DNA from: CAYPZU01 sp964415395 | GTDB lineage: Bacteria; Chlamydiota; Chlamydiia; Chlamydiales; SM23-39 | Direction: 5' to 3' | Assembly: GCA_964415395.1 (NCBI GenBank) | Contig: CAYPZU010000017.1 | Location: 1-34,810 of the forward strand | Length of the DNA: 34,810 bases | In this document: in pieces, positions 14,854-22,083 of the stretch | Numbering within the stretch: position 1 is the stretch's first letter | Layout of the letters: each line of letters opens with the position of its first letter | Made by a program: the position numbers and the translations under genes | The notes under the pieces: model-generated | The model's database searches: none | Told to the model about the DNA's origin: nothing | Seen by the model: the letters and a program-made list of their open reading frames with translations, nothing else

Positions 14854-15372
14854 TTATATTTTAAAATTTTCAAGTATTTCTACAACTGAAGAAACTACAA
14901 ACTGAAATGCCTCTCTTTGAGCATGAAGTAAATTTAGTTCAGCAAATTCATTTATCTTTACCCAACGAAACGCCAAATGTTCATTTAGATTAACTTGAGG
15001 CAGATCATCATTCTCGGGGAAGATTGCATGATAAATATGCAATCCATATCTCCCGTCAGAAGAAGTCTTGGAAAAAGCAGACCCAAGATAGGTTAAATCC
15101 GCCGAAGATATGACAGCGCCTGTCTCCTCAAAAATTTCTCTGCACAACCCTTCTTTAGGATCCTCTTCAGAACCTAACTTGCCGCCGGGAATTCCCCACA
15201 ATTGATACTGGGCATCACGCTTCCCCCTTTGCAGGGCCAAAATCTTATCTCCCTTTTGAAGATAACAACAGACGACAACCGAATCGAGATTGCCGACATC
15301 AGATTCAACCCAGGGTTCTAGATGCTTGCATGAGCTGAAAAAAGAGTCCGAGTTTCTACCACTCATTTTCAT
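14854..15372 (-). CDS. Nudix hydrolase
   Basis: Nudix enzymes hydrolyse a nucleoside diphosphate linked to another moiety. The box GX5EX7REUXEEXGU is matched exactly at residues 64-86 (GKLGSEE, DPKEGLC, REIFEETGA). The preceding LWGIPGG and the later FRWVKINEF are also typical. The 172-residue length is normal for a single-domain member with a short N-terminal extension. The specific substrate is unknown. It is the first gene of a two-gene minus-strand unit with the deoxyribosyltransferase-like protein, and is divergent from the SAHH-like gene. Codon use is AT-rich compared with the flanking core genes. Confidence 0.9.
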   Translation of the reverse strand: MKMSGRNSDSFFSSCKHLEPWVESDVGNLDSVVVCCYLQKGDKILALQRGKRDAQYQLWGIPGGKLGSEEDPKEGLCREIFEETGAVISSADLTYLGSAFSKTSSDGRYGLHIYHAIFPENDDLPQVNLNEHLAFRWVKINEFAELNLLHAQREAFQFVVSSVVEILENFKI

Positions 15373-15491
15373 TGAATAACCCAGATAAAAAAATCAAATT
15401 GATCCGATTTATATTGGTGAGTGTATTTTATCCCAGAATTCATTTAAACTCCTGCATATTCTCGAAAATCGGCCTAAATTATAATTAATAA

Positions 15492-15521
15492 TTGATAATA
15501 ATGTCAAATATTTAATATAAT
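15492..15521 (+). promoter_or_regulatory. sigma70-type promoter of the SAHH-like gene
   Basis: TTGATA (15492-15497) and a perfect TATAAT (15516-15521) are 18 bases apart, 25 bases before the ATG at 15547. The whole divergent intergenic region 15373-15546 is AT-rich and probably also holds the Nudix promoter, which I could not fix. Confidence 0.65.
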
Positions 15522-15546
15522 ATCTACAAACCAAACAGAGACAAGC

Positions 15547-16662
15547 ATGAAATTGCCACTAGTCGAAATCGTAACTGATTCATATCAAGGACCTTACCTA
15601 GACAATGTGTTCATTATTGGGGTCCAACATATTCTTGAAACCACGCATGCGATGTTTCGTTCATTATATAAATTAGGCTTAAAACCGGAGAATATTTCTC
15701 TCATCGGGAAATGCTACTCAACCTGCAAAGAGGTTTATGACGAAATGATTGCAGACGGAATAGACGTCGACCCGAAGAGTTTTTCTTATTCTTCCCATGC
15801 ATCATTCGACCATGAATTTCACGACTTAATTGAAAAATTTATCAGAGAGAGAATTCAGAAAATAAAAGACAAGAAAATAGAGAAATTAATTATTTTGGAC
15901 GATGGTGGAAAATGCATTGAAATCATCTTAAAGCACTTGGATTCTTTTCCCCCTCTTGTAGCTATAGAACAAACCTCTTCCGGATATGAAGCAGTGAAAT
16001 CATTGGCATTGACCCTGCCAGTAATCAATGTTGCTCGAACAAGCACCAAGCTGAAACTCGAATCTCCAATGATTGCTCAAGCCGCTATAGAACGACTGAT
16101 GTCCAGCTTGCAAAAAGCAAATCATAAAGTGGATAAATCATTAGTGATTGGCGCCGGACCAATTGGTCTTGCAATTTTCGAAAAACTTCAAAAGTTAGGG
16201 ATTAACGCCGATATTTTCGATATTAAAAATCCTGAAGGCAAGAACCTGCAAGACATTCTACATCGCTATAACTTGATCGTAGGATGTACAGGGAAAACCA
16301 GCATCCCTAAAGAGTATCATCAATACCTATCGGCTCGTACAGCATTGGCAAGCGCCTCCTCTTCTGACAGAGAATTCGACGCAGCCTTCCTGAGAAACCA
16401 AATCCCCGAAACTACCAACTGCCATTTAGACCTCCAAATTAATGATCTCTTGCTCATCAGGAATGGATTCCCTGTAAATTTTGATGGTGAACGGGAAAAT
16501 ATCGATCCAAATTTAATCCAGCTGACCATAGCCCTAATGACAGCAGGGATATTGCAAGGCGTTGAACAAGACCTCTTGACTTCGCACGGAATCATTTCCC
16601 TTAACAATCAATACGTTGAACTGATCGAAGATGGTTTTGCTTATATTTTGGGCTCTATCTAA
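15547..16662 (+). CDS. S-adenosylhomocysteine hydrolase-like NAD-binding protein
   Basis: This 371-residue protein has the layout of adenosylhomocysteinase (SAHH) but is shorter and divergent. GVQHILETTHAMFRSLYKLG (25-44) parallels the substrate-domain helix of SAHH. DDGG (118-121), EQTSSG (141-146, SAHH: EETTTG) and NVARTSTKLKLE (161-172, with a Lys where SAHH has its substrate Lys) follow. The Rossmann motif GAGPIG (202-207), VGCTGKT (245-251) and a SSSDREF block (271-277) complete it. SAHH reversibly splits S-adenosylhomocysteine by NAD-dependent oxidation at C3'. The mechanism is probably shared, but the substrate may be another nucleoside or thioether. It has a strong promoter and lies divergently to Nudix and convergently to MFS. 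AT-rich codons point to transfer. Confidence 0.65.
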   Translation: MKLPLVEIVTDSYQGPYLDNVFIIGVQHILETTHAMFRSLYKLGLKPENISLIGKCYSTCKEVYDEMIADGIDVDPKSFSYSSHASFDHEFHDLIEKFIRERIQKIKDKKIEKLIILDDGGKCIEIILKHLDSFPPLVAIEQTSSGYEAVKSLALTLPVINVARTSTKLKLESPMIAQAAIERLMSSLQKANHKVDKSLVIGAGPIGLAIFEKLQKLGINADIFDIKNPEGKNLQDILHRYNLIVGCTGKTSIPKEYHQYLSARTALASASSSDREFDAAFLRNQIPETTNCHLDLQINDLLLIRNGFPVNFDGERENIDPNLIQLTIALMTAGILQGVEQDLLTSHGIISLNNQYVELIEDGFAYILGSI

Positions 16663-17789
16663 TCTATAATCTTTACACGAGATCTTTCGGCCATTTTTTG
16701 GAATCCTGTAGCCAATAAATAGAGAGCTAATAGAATCCACAAGATCTCAGTTGGAGAAGGCTTAAATATTAAATTAAAAAAAGGCGCAATGAATATTGCA
16801 ATTGTATCTCCAAATTCCACCATTGCTGAACCAACGGCTTTATTATTGGGGCCGAACATTTTTATAACAGCATCCGTAACAAAAGGGAAATAAATCCCCC
16901 CCATCACAGAATAATGACTCATTGCACTCAACAAACTTACTTCACAGCTAAAAACTGAAAGCCCGCAAGTTAGCAACGCCACCAAAGAAAGAGCAAAACC
17001 AATGCTATACAACAACGTTATAATCGACATATGAGGGAGCCGAGTATATAGCATAACTATGAGAATTCCGACTAAAGTTGCAAATGTCGTAAGATCTAAC
17101 CAAACGGCATTTCCCTTGGAATATTCAATATAAACCCAAATTATATAAAAAGTCATTTCAGAAAGTGTAAATGCTAGCAACGTATAAAGCAGCCTTCCGT
17201 CGTTTCTCACAAACTCCCATGAATTATTGATCTGAGCTTTAGGATGAATTAAATCCCTTCTGTCCTCGAAAAGAACTGAAGTCAATACGAGGTTTGAGGC
17301 GATAAGAAATAACGTTATCAAAACCAAGGAATCCATACTAAAATATGACAATTGCTTAAAAAACACCCATGGTAGATTTTGAGCAAGAAACGTGACCGCT
17401 ACCAGTTTTAATGTTGAGAATTGAGGAAAATTATCGAGGAGAGCAGCACGGGCAATCGGCAATGGATTAAATGTCATGGCTATCAGAATCAATACCCATG
17501 TTTTAGCCCCCACCATAAACAATACTATACCACCAAAAAAGCCTAACGCCTGACTGATCACGAGCATCTGTTTGCGATAGTTTCTATCTGAAATATATCC
17601 AAAAACAAACGCTGGAATTATTTGCAAAATGTTCCACAGAATAAACATCGTTGACCCATCCGAAACCGGCCCATATAAATATATTTCAGCGTTCACAAGT
17701 TCTATAAGAGCAATAGCTATCAATGATGGTATCGAGAGCGAAACAATTCTCCAAATTTTATTGGCTGGTTTTTTTTCTACACTATTCAT
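16659..17789 (-). CDS. MFS-type membrane transporter
   Basis: This 376-residue, very hydrophobic protein has about 11-12 membrane helices. The loop GYISDRNYRKQ between helices 2 and 3 matches the major facilitator 'motif A' (GxxxDRxGRR). A short charged N-terminus and C-terminus face the cytoplasm by the positive-inside rule. The substrate is unknown. Because it sits with enzymes acting on nucleoside-like compounds, import of a host nucleoside-type metabolite or export of a product are both possible. Reading could begin at a TTG nine codons upstream, but AAGGCAGG just before the ATG at 17789 favours this start. Its 3' end overlaps that of the SAHH-like gene by 4 bases. Confidence 0.8.
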   Translation of the reverse strand: MNSVEKKPANKIWRIVSLSIPSLIAIALIELVNAEIYLYGPVSDGSTMFILWNILQIIPAFVFGYISDRNYRKQMLVISQALGFFGGIVLFMVGAKTWVLILIAMTFNPLPIARAALLDNFPQFSTLKLVAVTFLAQNLPWVFFKQLSYFSMDSLVLITLFLIASNLVLTSVLFEDRRDLIHPKAQINNSWEFVRNDGRLLYTLLAFTLSEMTFYIIWVYIEYSKGNAVWLDLTTFATLVGILIVMLYTRLPHMSIITLLYSIGFALSLVALLTCGLSVFSCEVSLLSAMSHYSVMGGIYFPFVTDAVIKMFGPNNKAVGSAMVEFGDTIAIFIAPFFNLIFKPSPTEILWILLALYLLATGFQKMAERSRVKIID

Positions 17790-17906
17790 ATCCTGCCTTA
17801 TCACAGTCCCTACCAAGAAACCACTTTATCCACAACAGTCAACAACACTCCCAAAGCACGCATATAACCTGCAATAAATTCAAAGGTGAAATAATTCGGG
17901 CAAAAA

Positions 17907-18491
17907 ATGATGAATCCAATTCGAACCTGCAAGTCCTTTAGCGAACTAGATAGAATGACCCAAACTATTAAACCTGGGATTTCATTCTGGGGATGGCGAT
18001 ATGTAACCCTAGAATTCCAGCATAAGAAATTTAAAGTCTCAATCGGCTTAATCTATGACCAGCTCGATCGAATTCTGAGATTCGATCCTAACTTTTCTAG
18101 AGAAGAAAGAGTCCATTTAAGAAATTTAGAAAATCGGATTAAGATTGTCTATAAGCATATGACGAAGCTTTATGAGAAGAGTCGCTGTATTACTCAATTA
18201 TTTTGCAGAGTCAGGGGATGGTTTTACCGTCAAATGTCTGCAAAACCTTATCCAGTGAATGAAATGGAGAATGGAACAGCCTCTGAATTTTATTATTCGG
18301 ATGCTCAATTCAAAGCCGAATATGGAATTTCAATAGAAAATGCCAGAAGATGGTGCGACGGGTTCCAGCGTCGTGGAGGGACTAGAACTGAAGGTTGGCG
18401 AATCAATCCAAATTGGGTTGGGATTGCTCGAAATCCTGTCCAAATAAATTATAGATTTGAGAGACCTGCTATTATGCTACGTCCTATATAG
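17907..18491 (+). CDS. hypothetical protein sharing an N-terminal domain with the ankyrin-like protein at 22084-23262
   Basis: I do not recognise a family for this 194-residue basic protein. Its first 110 residues align by eye with the start of the minus-strand protein at 22084-23262: an RTCKSFSELDR block (LRSARSLPELQ in the other), then ISFWG against ITFFG, a long helical segment, and a closing ITQLFCRVRGWFYRQ against VTRIFIAVRKFFCRE. The remaining 80 residues (SEFYYSDAQFKAEYGISIENARRWCDGF...) are unassigned. No signal peptide or membrane helix is clear. Codons are AT-rich, as in the island before it. After the stop, another frame stays open for about 40 codons (to 18619), suggesting a frameshifted original end. 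Confidence 0.5.
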   Translation: MMNPIRTCKSFSELDRMTQTIKPGISFWGWRYVTLEFQHKKFKVSIGLIYDQLDRILRFDPNFSREERVHLRNLENRIKIVYKHMTKLYEKSRCITQLFCRVRGWFYRQMSAKPYPVNEMENGTASEFYYSDAQFKAEYGISIENARRWCDGFQRRGGTRTEGWRINPNWVGIARNPVQINYRFERPAIMLRPI

Positions 18492-18695
18492 CAAGGAGAT
18501 GCTCGCCTATACTTTACGAGCGACCAATACGTAATAATCCATATGTCCGTTATCTTACATATCAACCCAGCTTAGAGTATTGGGAATCCCACCTACTTCA
18601 AACAAAAGAAGCGGAGTAAGCTGATCAATATCTCAACATAATCTATCGCTTCCAAGAGATGACGATGGCGGTTTTCCCTCTCGTCCTGAAATAAT
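18492..18695. other. intergenic stretch with out-of-frame coding-like tail
   Basis: One plus-strand frame shifted relative to the preceding gene is open from there to TAA at 18617-18619 and reads like protein (ILYERPIRNNPYVRYLTYQP, then SLEYWESHLLQ). It has no start of its own. The remaining 75 bases before the kinase-like gene's stop show nothing recognisable. Confidence 0.35.
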
Positions 18696-20027
18696 CTATA
18701 AGTTCAGATATCTATCAATATGGCGGTCCAGGACCGGTTCGATCGGCATGCCGGGCTTTAGCTCGCTGCAGATCGCCGTTTCGAAATAGGACGGCTGGTC
18801 GAGCGGAAGCGGGACAAAACGGTTCATGAGATTGGAAAGAAAATCCGCCCTCCGGCCGCACATCAGCTCCCCGATCTGGAAAGCGGTGAGCCCGCGGCGG
18901 GCGCATCTTTTGAGAAGCAAAGCCGCCGCCTTGCATCGGAGCAGAGAGGCGGGAGAGAGCGAGGGGGCTTCCCTTTTGAGAAGTTCGATGTCGGCGTCGG
19001 GATCCAGTTCTTCAATGTAGCGCAATTCTTTCGGAGAAAAGGGCTCTTTCGACTGGTTGAAGTTCATCCAGTTGAACCGGAGGTTCGACGCGTTGCCCGG
19101 GAAGGTGAAGCCGTGGTCGATCGGATGGATCTGGAAATGGGAATCGACGAGGAAGTTTTTCAGGTGGCGGTCAGAGTTCAGCGTCCGGATGTCGAGGATC
19201 GCGATCTTGTGGATCTCATGGACCGGAATCCGGTGGCCGTCGGCGGAACTGAGGGGCCACGGGAGAATCTGATAGTGATCCCAGGCATGGGTGCAGCCGG
19301 GGACGAATCTCTGAAACGATCCCCTCGCAAACGGAGCGCTTCCCTGCGGGATAAAGAAGCGGCGGGGCATTTCGGCCACCGTTGTAAGAGGGACTCCTGA
19401 AAAATGGCCGCGGTCGAGAAGGTAGGCCGCCCGCTCTCTTTGGAAGCTCGTGCCAGGCGCAATCTGGATCCGGTCGAGAAACGGCTTCAGATCGCCGAAT
19501 CCCTTCGGATTCGCGCGCATCCCCGGCTCCTGCTCCTCGGGCTTGAATACAGCCCACGGCCTGCCCTGGCGGTTATAGAGGAGATAGGAGCCGCTGATCC
19601 CCTCCGAGACGAGGGTAGGCCGGACCGAACGGTCGAGCGCAAGCCTGGCCTCGGCCACTTCGGGACACTCCTGCAAATCGAGGATATAGCGGGCGATTTT
19701 CTGATCGCAGAGCCGGGGCGGCAGACGCCTGATCGCCTGAGCGAGCCTTTCGATCGCCCCGCGGCTTTGCCGGATCGCAGGAGACGACGCTTCTAAGGGC
19801 GAGGGGCATCGAGCGCAGATTTCATCGAAGAACCGCCTTGAAACAGCCGTGATCGCCTGAGCGGTTCTCCTGTGGAGAAAGCCGCAGGTCGCGAAATCGC
19901 GGATCAAAAACCACGCTTTCTGCCAGGCGCCCCGGACCGTTCGCAGCTCGCCCGAAGCAGAAGCCACAAGCCATTCGCCCTTTCTCCGATCGGCTATTAG
20001 TTGGAAATCAGAAGTATTGCAAATCAT
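18696..20027 (-). CDS. phosphatidylinositol 3/4-kinase family enzyme, predicted effector
   Basis: The protein (443 residues from the ATG at 20027; a TTG lies four codons upstream) contains the core of the PI3/PI4-kinase fold, closest in pattern to type II PI4K and plant PI4K-gamma. Counting from the TTG, the glycine-rich loop EGISGSYLL (146-154) leads into AVFKPEEQEPGMRANPKG (163-180) with ATP-binding Lys166. LNSDRHLKNFLV (287-298) is the catalytic loop with Asp290 and Asn295, and PIDHG (306-310) carries the metal-binding Asp308. The N-terminal 140 residues are Arg-rich and unassigned. Relatives phosphorylate phosphoinositides, though some phosphorylate proteins. There is no signal peptide; delivery by type III secretion would be needed to reach host membranes. 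It is a single gene, divergent from the gene at 20165. Confidence 0.75.
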   Translation of the reverse strand: MICNTSDFQLIADRRKGEWLVASASGELRTVRGAWQKAWFLIRDFATCGFLHRRTAQAITAVSRRFFDEICARCPSPLEASSPAIRQSRGAIERLAQAIRRLPPRLCDQKIARYILDLQECPEVAEARLALDRSVRPTLVSEGISGSYLLYNRQGRPWAVFKPEEQEPGMRANPKGFGDLKPFLDRIQIAPGTSFQRERAAYLLDRGHFSGVPLTTVAEMPRRFFIPQGSAPFARGSFQRFVPGCTHAWDHYQILPWPLSSADGHRIPVHEIHKIAILDIRTLNSDRHLKNFLVDSHFQIHPIDHGFTFPGNASNLRFNWMNFNQSKEPFSPKELRYIEELDPDADIELLKREAPSLSPASLLRCKAAALLLKRCARRGLTAFQIGELMCGRRADFLSNLMNRFVPLPLDQPSYFETAICSELKPGMPIEPVLDRHIDRYLNL

Positions 20028-20106
20028 TTTATTTCGCAATTATCTTAACGAGATAGAAAATAAACGAAAACACAAAGAAATAACTATTTAATTACTAAAT
20101 TTTTGA

Positions 20107-20134
20107 TTGACTTTATCGCACGCCTAAATAATCT
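20107..20134 (+). promoter_or_regulatory. candidate promoter of the orphan gene at 20165
   Basis: TTGACT (20107-20112) and TAATCT (20129-20134) are 16 bases apart, 31 bases before the ATG. The rest of the AT-rich divergent gap (20040-20106) probably carries the promoter of the kinase-like gene. Confidence 0.5.
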
Positions 20135-20164
20135 TTATCCAAATTTGAAAGCGAAGGATTGTTT

Positions 20165-21034
20165 ATGGCCAGTCTCGTTCAAAGCGTTGTCCGAGCGCTC
20201 TTTCCAGCCACTCACCCTCCCTGCCTGGCAGATCAAATTGCGGATCTCGACCGGAAGCTCGACTCCCTAAGCTGGGAAACCGGCTACAAAGACTGGCGCA
20301 TCCCCTCCGCTCAACTGGAGAGAACCGATGAAACAGACGAGGCGTTGCTGCGGCGCCTTCACGGAATCCGCGCGCGGCTTGTCCGCTTCGAGCCTGTGAG
20401 GCTTTACAAACCGCTCATTTTCGACAATTATGGAACAGCCCGCGGAGCCATTACGGGCCTCGGCGAGGCGGCCAAAGACCTGGCGCAAAAAAGCCCGCAA
20501 AGAAAACTCCAGGTCAAAATCACCAAACAGACAATCAACATCGCGCTAACCGAAGTGTTTTATCAACTCAGCGCTGTCTATAACGGAGGCCCCTGGCTCC
20601 AATTCCTCCGCAGCGCCAACGTCTACCAGATCGAAGCTGGCAAGCTGACGCCGATCCGCATAGAGGACGATGCAGCCTCCGATGAACTCAGCAGTCTGCG
20701 CGATCAAATGGCCCCTTCGATCAAGCTTCTCCAGGATGCGGAAGACAACCTGCTCGCCTGGGAGTTCTCCGTCGACACTGAGCTCCGGGAAGCCCGCAGC
20801 CTCGAAGGACAGTGGGAAAAACGATACCCCCGGCTTGCCAATTTCCTCGATTCGGAAGGGAGAGTCGTGAATTTTTTAGCCGAGAAATGGTCCGCCTTCC
20901 ATGCCCATGACGCAAAGTACATCGCAGCGCAGCAAGAGCGCGGACAAAGAAAAGCTCTCTACGAAATCTACGTCGATTTCGAATCGGGAACCTACACGAT
21001 CCTCAGCTTCGGTTTTCTAAAGGAACAAAGATAA
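20165..21034 (+). CDS. hypothetical protein, possible effector
   Basis: This 289-residue protein has no family I can name. It begins MASLVQSVVRALFPATH with a mildly hydrophobic helix, then a charged helical segment (ADQIADLDRKLDSL) and mixed helices through the middle, with no membrane span or enzyme motif. GAAGGA six bases before the ATG at 20165 sets the start; a TTG six bases earlier is less likely. It is divergent from the PI-kinase-like gene with a shared AT-rich control region, so the two may be expressed together. Past its TAA another frame stays open for about 50 codons, hinting at a frameshifted C-terminus. Confidence 0.55.
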   Translation: MASLVQSVVRALFPATHPPCLADQIADLDRKLDSLSWETGYKDWRIPSAQLERTDETDEALLRRLHGIRARLVRFEPVRLYKPLIFDNYGTARGAITGLGEAAKDLAQKSPQRKLQVKITKQTINIALTEVFYQLSAVYNGGPWLQFLRSANVYQIEAGKLTPIRIEDDAASDELSSLRDQMAPSIKLLQDAEDNLLAWEFSVDTELREARSLEGQWEKRYPRLANFLDSEGRVVNFLAEKWSAFHAHDAKYIAAQQERGQRKALYEIYVDFESGTYTILSFGFLKEQR

Positions 21035-21269
21035 AAAGACTAAACCCAGAGCTTGTTTGGACTGGAATCCTGAGTTTAAATTGCTTATTGATGTTTTTGA
21101 TGAAGATCCCTATCCCGAGATCGATTTAGCCCTCGAACGAAACTCTGATACTATGAGAGAGATCGACTTATTAACTCCGGATGTCAACAACTAGCCCAAG
21201 TGGGACAATGCTGAATCAAAGCGTAGCATAGCTGGCGAAAAGGGCGATTGAGAGATCGCCCCCAAAAGA
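21035..21269. other. gene-free stretch with a coding-like fragment
   Basis: After the TAA at 21032-21034 a different plus frame is open to TAG at 21192-21194 and reads CLDWNPEFKLLIDVFDEDP followed by YPEIDLALERNSDTMREIDL. It has no start and is preceded in its frame by a stop, so it is either the frameshifted end of the gene before it or a relic of a lost gene. Bases 21195-21241 hold nothing recognisable. A hairpin follows. Confidence 0.4.
21242..21261 (-). terminator. terminator of the minus-strand ankyrin-like operon
   Basis: A perfect 7-bp GC-rich stem (21242-21248 with 21255-21261), loop of 6, is followed by TTTT on the minus strand. It lies 8 bases beyond the stop of the 58-codon gene, the last of the minus-strand series. 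Confidence 0.6.
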
Positions 21270-21446
21270 TTATAAAATCCCCTTCAAAATGCATCTGAGG
21301 CCAAAAGAGAGCAGGAAAACGCTCCATAGATTTTTTACAGAGTATTTTCTCTCCTGAATTCGGCTCATCCCTCCCTCAAGAATCAACAGGCCCAGAGCAA
21401 AAGAAAACAGAGGACTGTTTAACGCGGCTTCGAGAGCGTCCATCAT
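21270..21446 (-). CDS. small membrane protein, 58 residues, function unknown
   Basis: A short frame starts at tandem ATG codons five to eight bases after the stop of the 200-residue gene, whose own end supplies AAGAGGA as ribosome site. It has two hydrophobic stretches (about 12-24, LFSFALGLLILEG, and 38-56, KNLWSVFLLSFGLRCILKG) joined by a charged loop, so a two-helix hairpin in the membrane is plausible. It ends just before a good terminator. Position, ribosome site and terminator support it as a real gene; sequence alone gives no function. Confidence 0.5.
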   Translation of the reverse strand: MMDALEAALNSPLFSFALGLLILEGGMSRIQERKYSVKNLWSVFLLSFGLRCILKGIL

Positions 21447-21450
21447 TGGC

Positions 21451-22053
21451 TCAATCCTCTTTGTTCATTTCATTTCCAATCGTTTGTATTGCATCCGCAA
21501 CTCCCTGAACTGCGTCCTGGCCAGCTGGACTTTCAAAAGCATCTCTGATCGCAGATCCAAATTCTCCGTTGCCCACATGCTCCAGTATATCACTGATTGT
21601 CGTATCTTCCGAACCATTATGCGGACAAAAAGAAGGCTGACTAGGACGATCAGTAGAATCTGGTTCAACTGGAAACGGAGGACGATCTGGTCCTATTCGA
21701 GATTTTACCTTCGCACGGTCCCCTAAATCTGGAAAAATCGACTTTGCCGATAAGGATGATTTACACCCGTTCTCTCCCAGGAAAGCTGGAGCGCCTTTCT
21801 GAACGTTTCCTTGCAACGGAGCCTTCTTGACCATGTATCTACTGGCTGCTAACGCAGATCCTGAAATGCCAACAGATGCAGAGTTTGCGCGCTCAGTAAG
21901 ACCTGAAATAGATCCCGGTTTCCCGGTATATACAGCCATTCGGGAAGCTCCACATAGAGCTGAAGTTTGGCCAGATTTCGGATCACTATATGACGATAGA
22001 ACAGAATCCTTCTTATATCCTGTGCCTGACAATGCTGATGTTACGGTAGACAT
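21451..22053 (-). CDS. hypothetical Ser/Gly-rich protein, possible secreted protein
   Basis: I do not recognise this 200-residue protein. The first 75 residues are rich in Ser, Gly, Thr and Ala (MSTVTSALSGTGYKKDSVLS...), low in charge and probably disordered, as in many type III-secreted proteins. The middle is Pro-rich (RIGPDRPPFPVEPDSTDRP), and the end forms a probable amphipathic helix (SDILEHVGNGEFGSAIRDAF). No signal peptide or membrane helix is seen. A very strong AAGGAGG stands five bases before the ATG, the best ribosome site in the neighbourhood, which suggests high expression. It lies 30 bases after the ankyrin-like gene and is followed by the 58-residue membrane protein. Confidence 0.6.
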   Translation of the reverse strand: MSTVTSALSGTGYKKDSVLSSYSDPKSGQTSALCGASRMAVYTGKPGSISGLTERANSASVGISGSALAASRYMVKKAPLQGNVQKGAPAFLGENGCKSSLSAKSIFPDLGDRAKVKSRIGPDRPPFPVEPDSTDRPSQPSFCPHNGSEDTTISDILEHVGNGEFGSAIRDAFESPAGQDAVQGVADAIQTIGNEMNKED

Positions 22054-22083
22054 ATATACCTCCTTTCTTGATGATTTTTTTCT

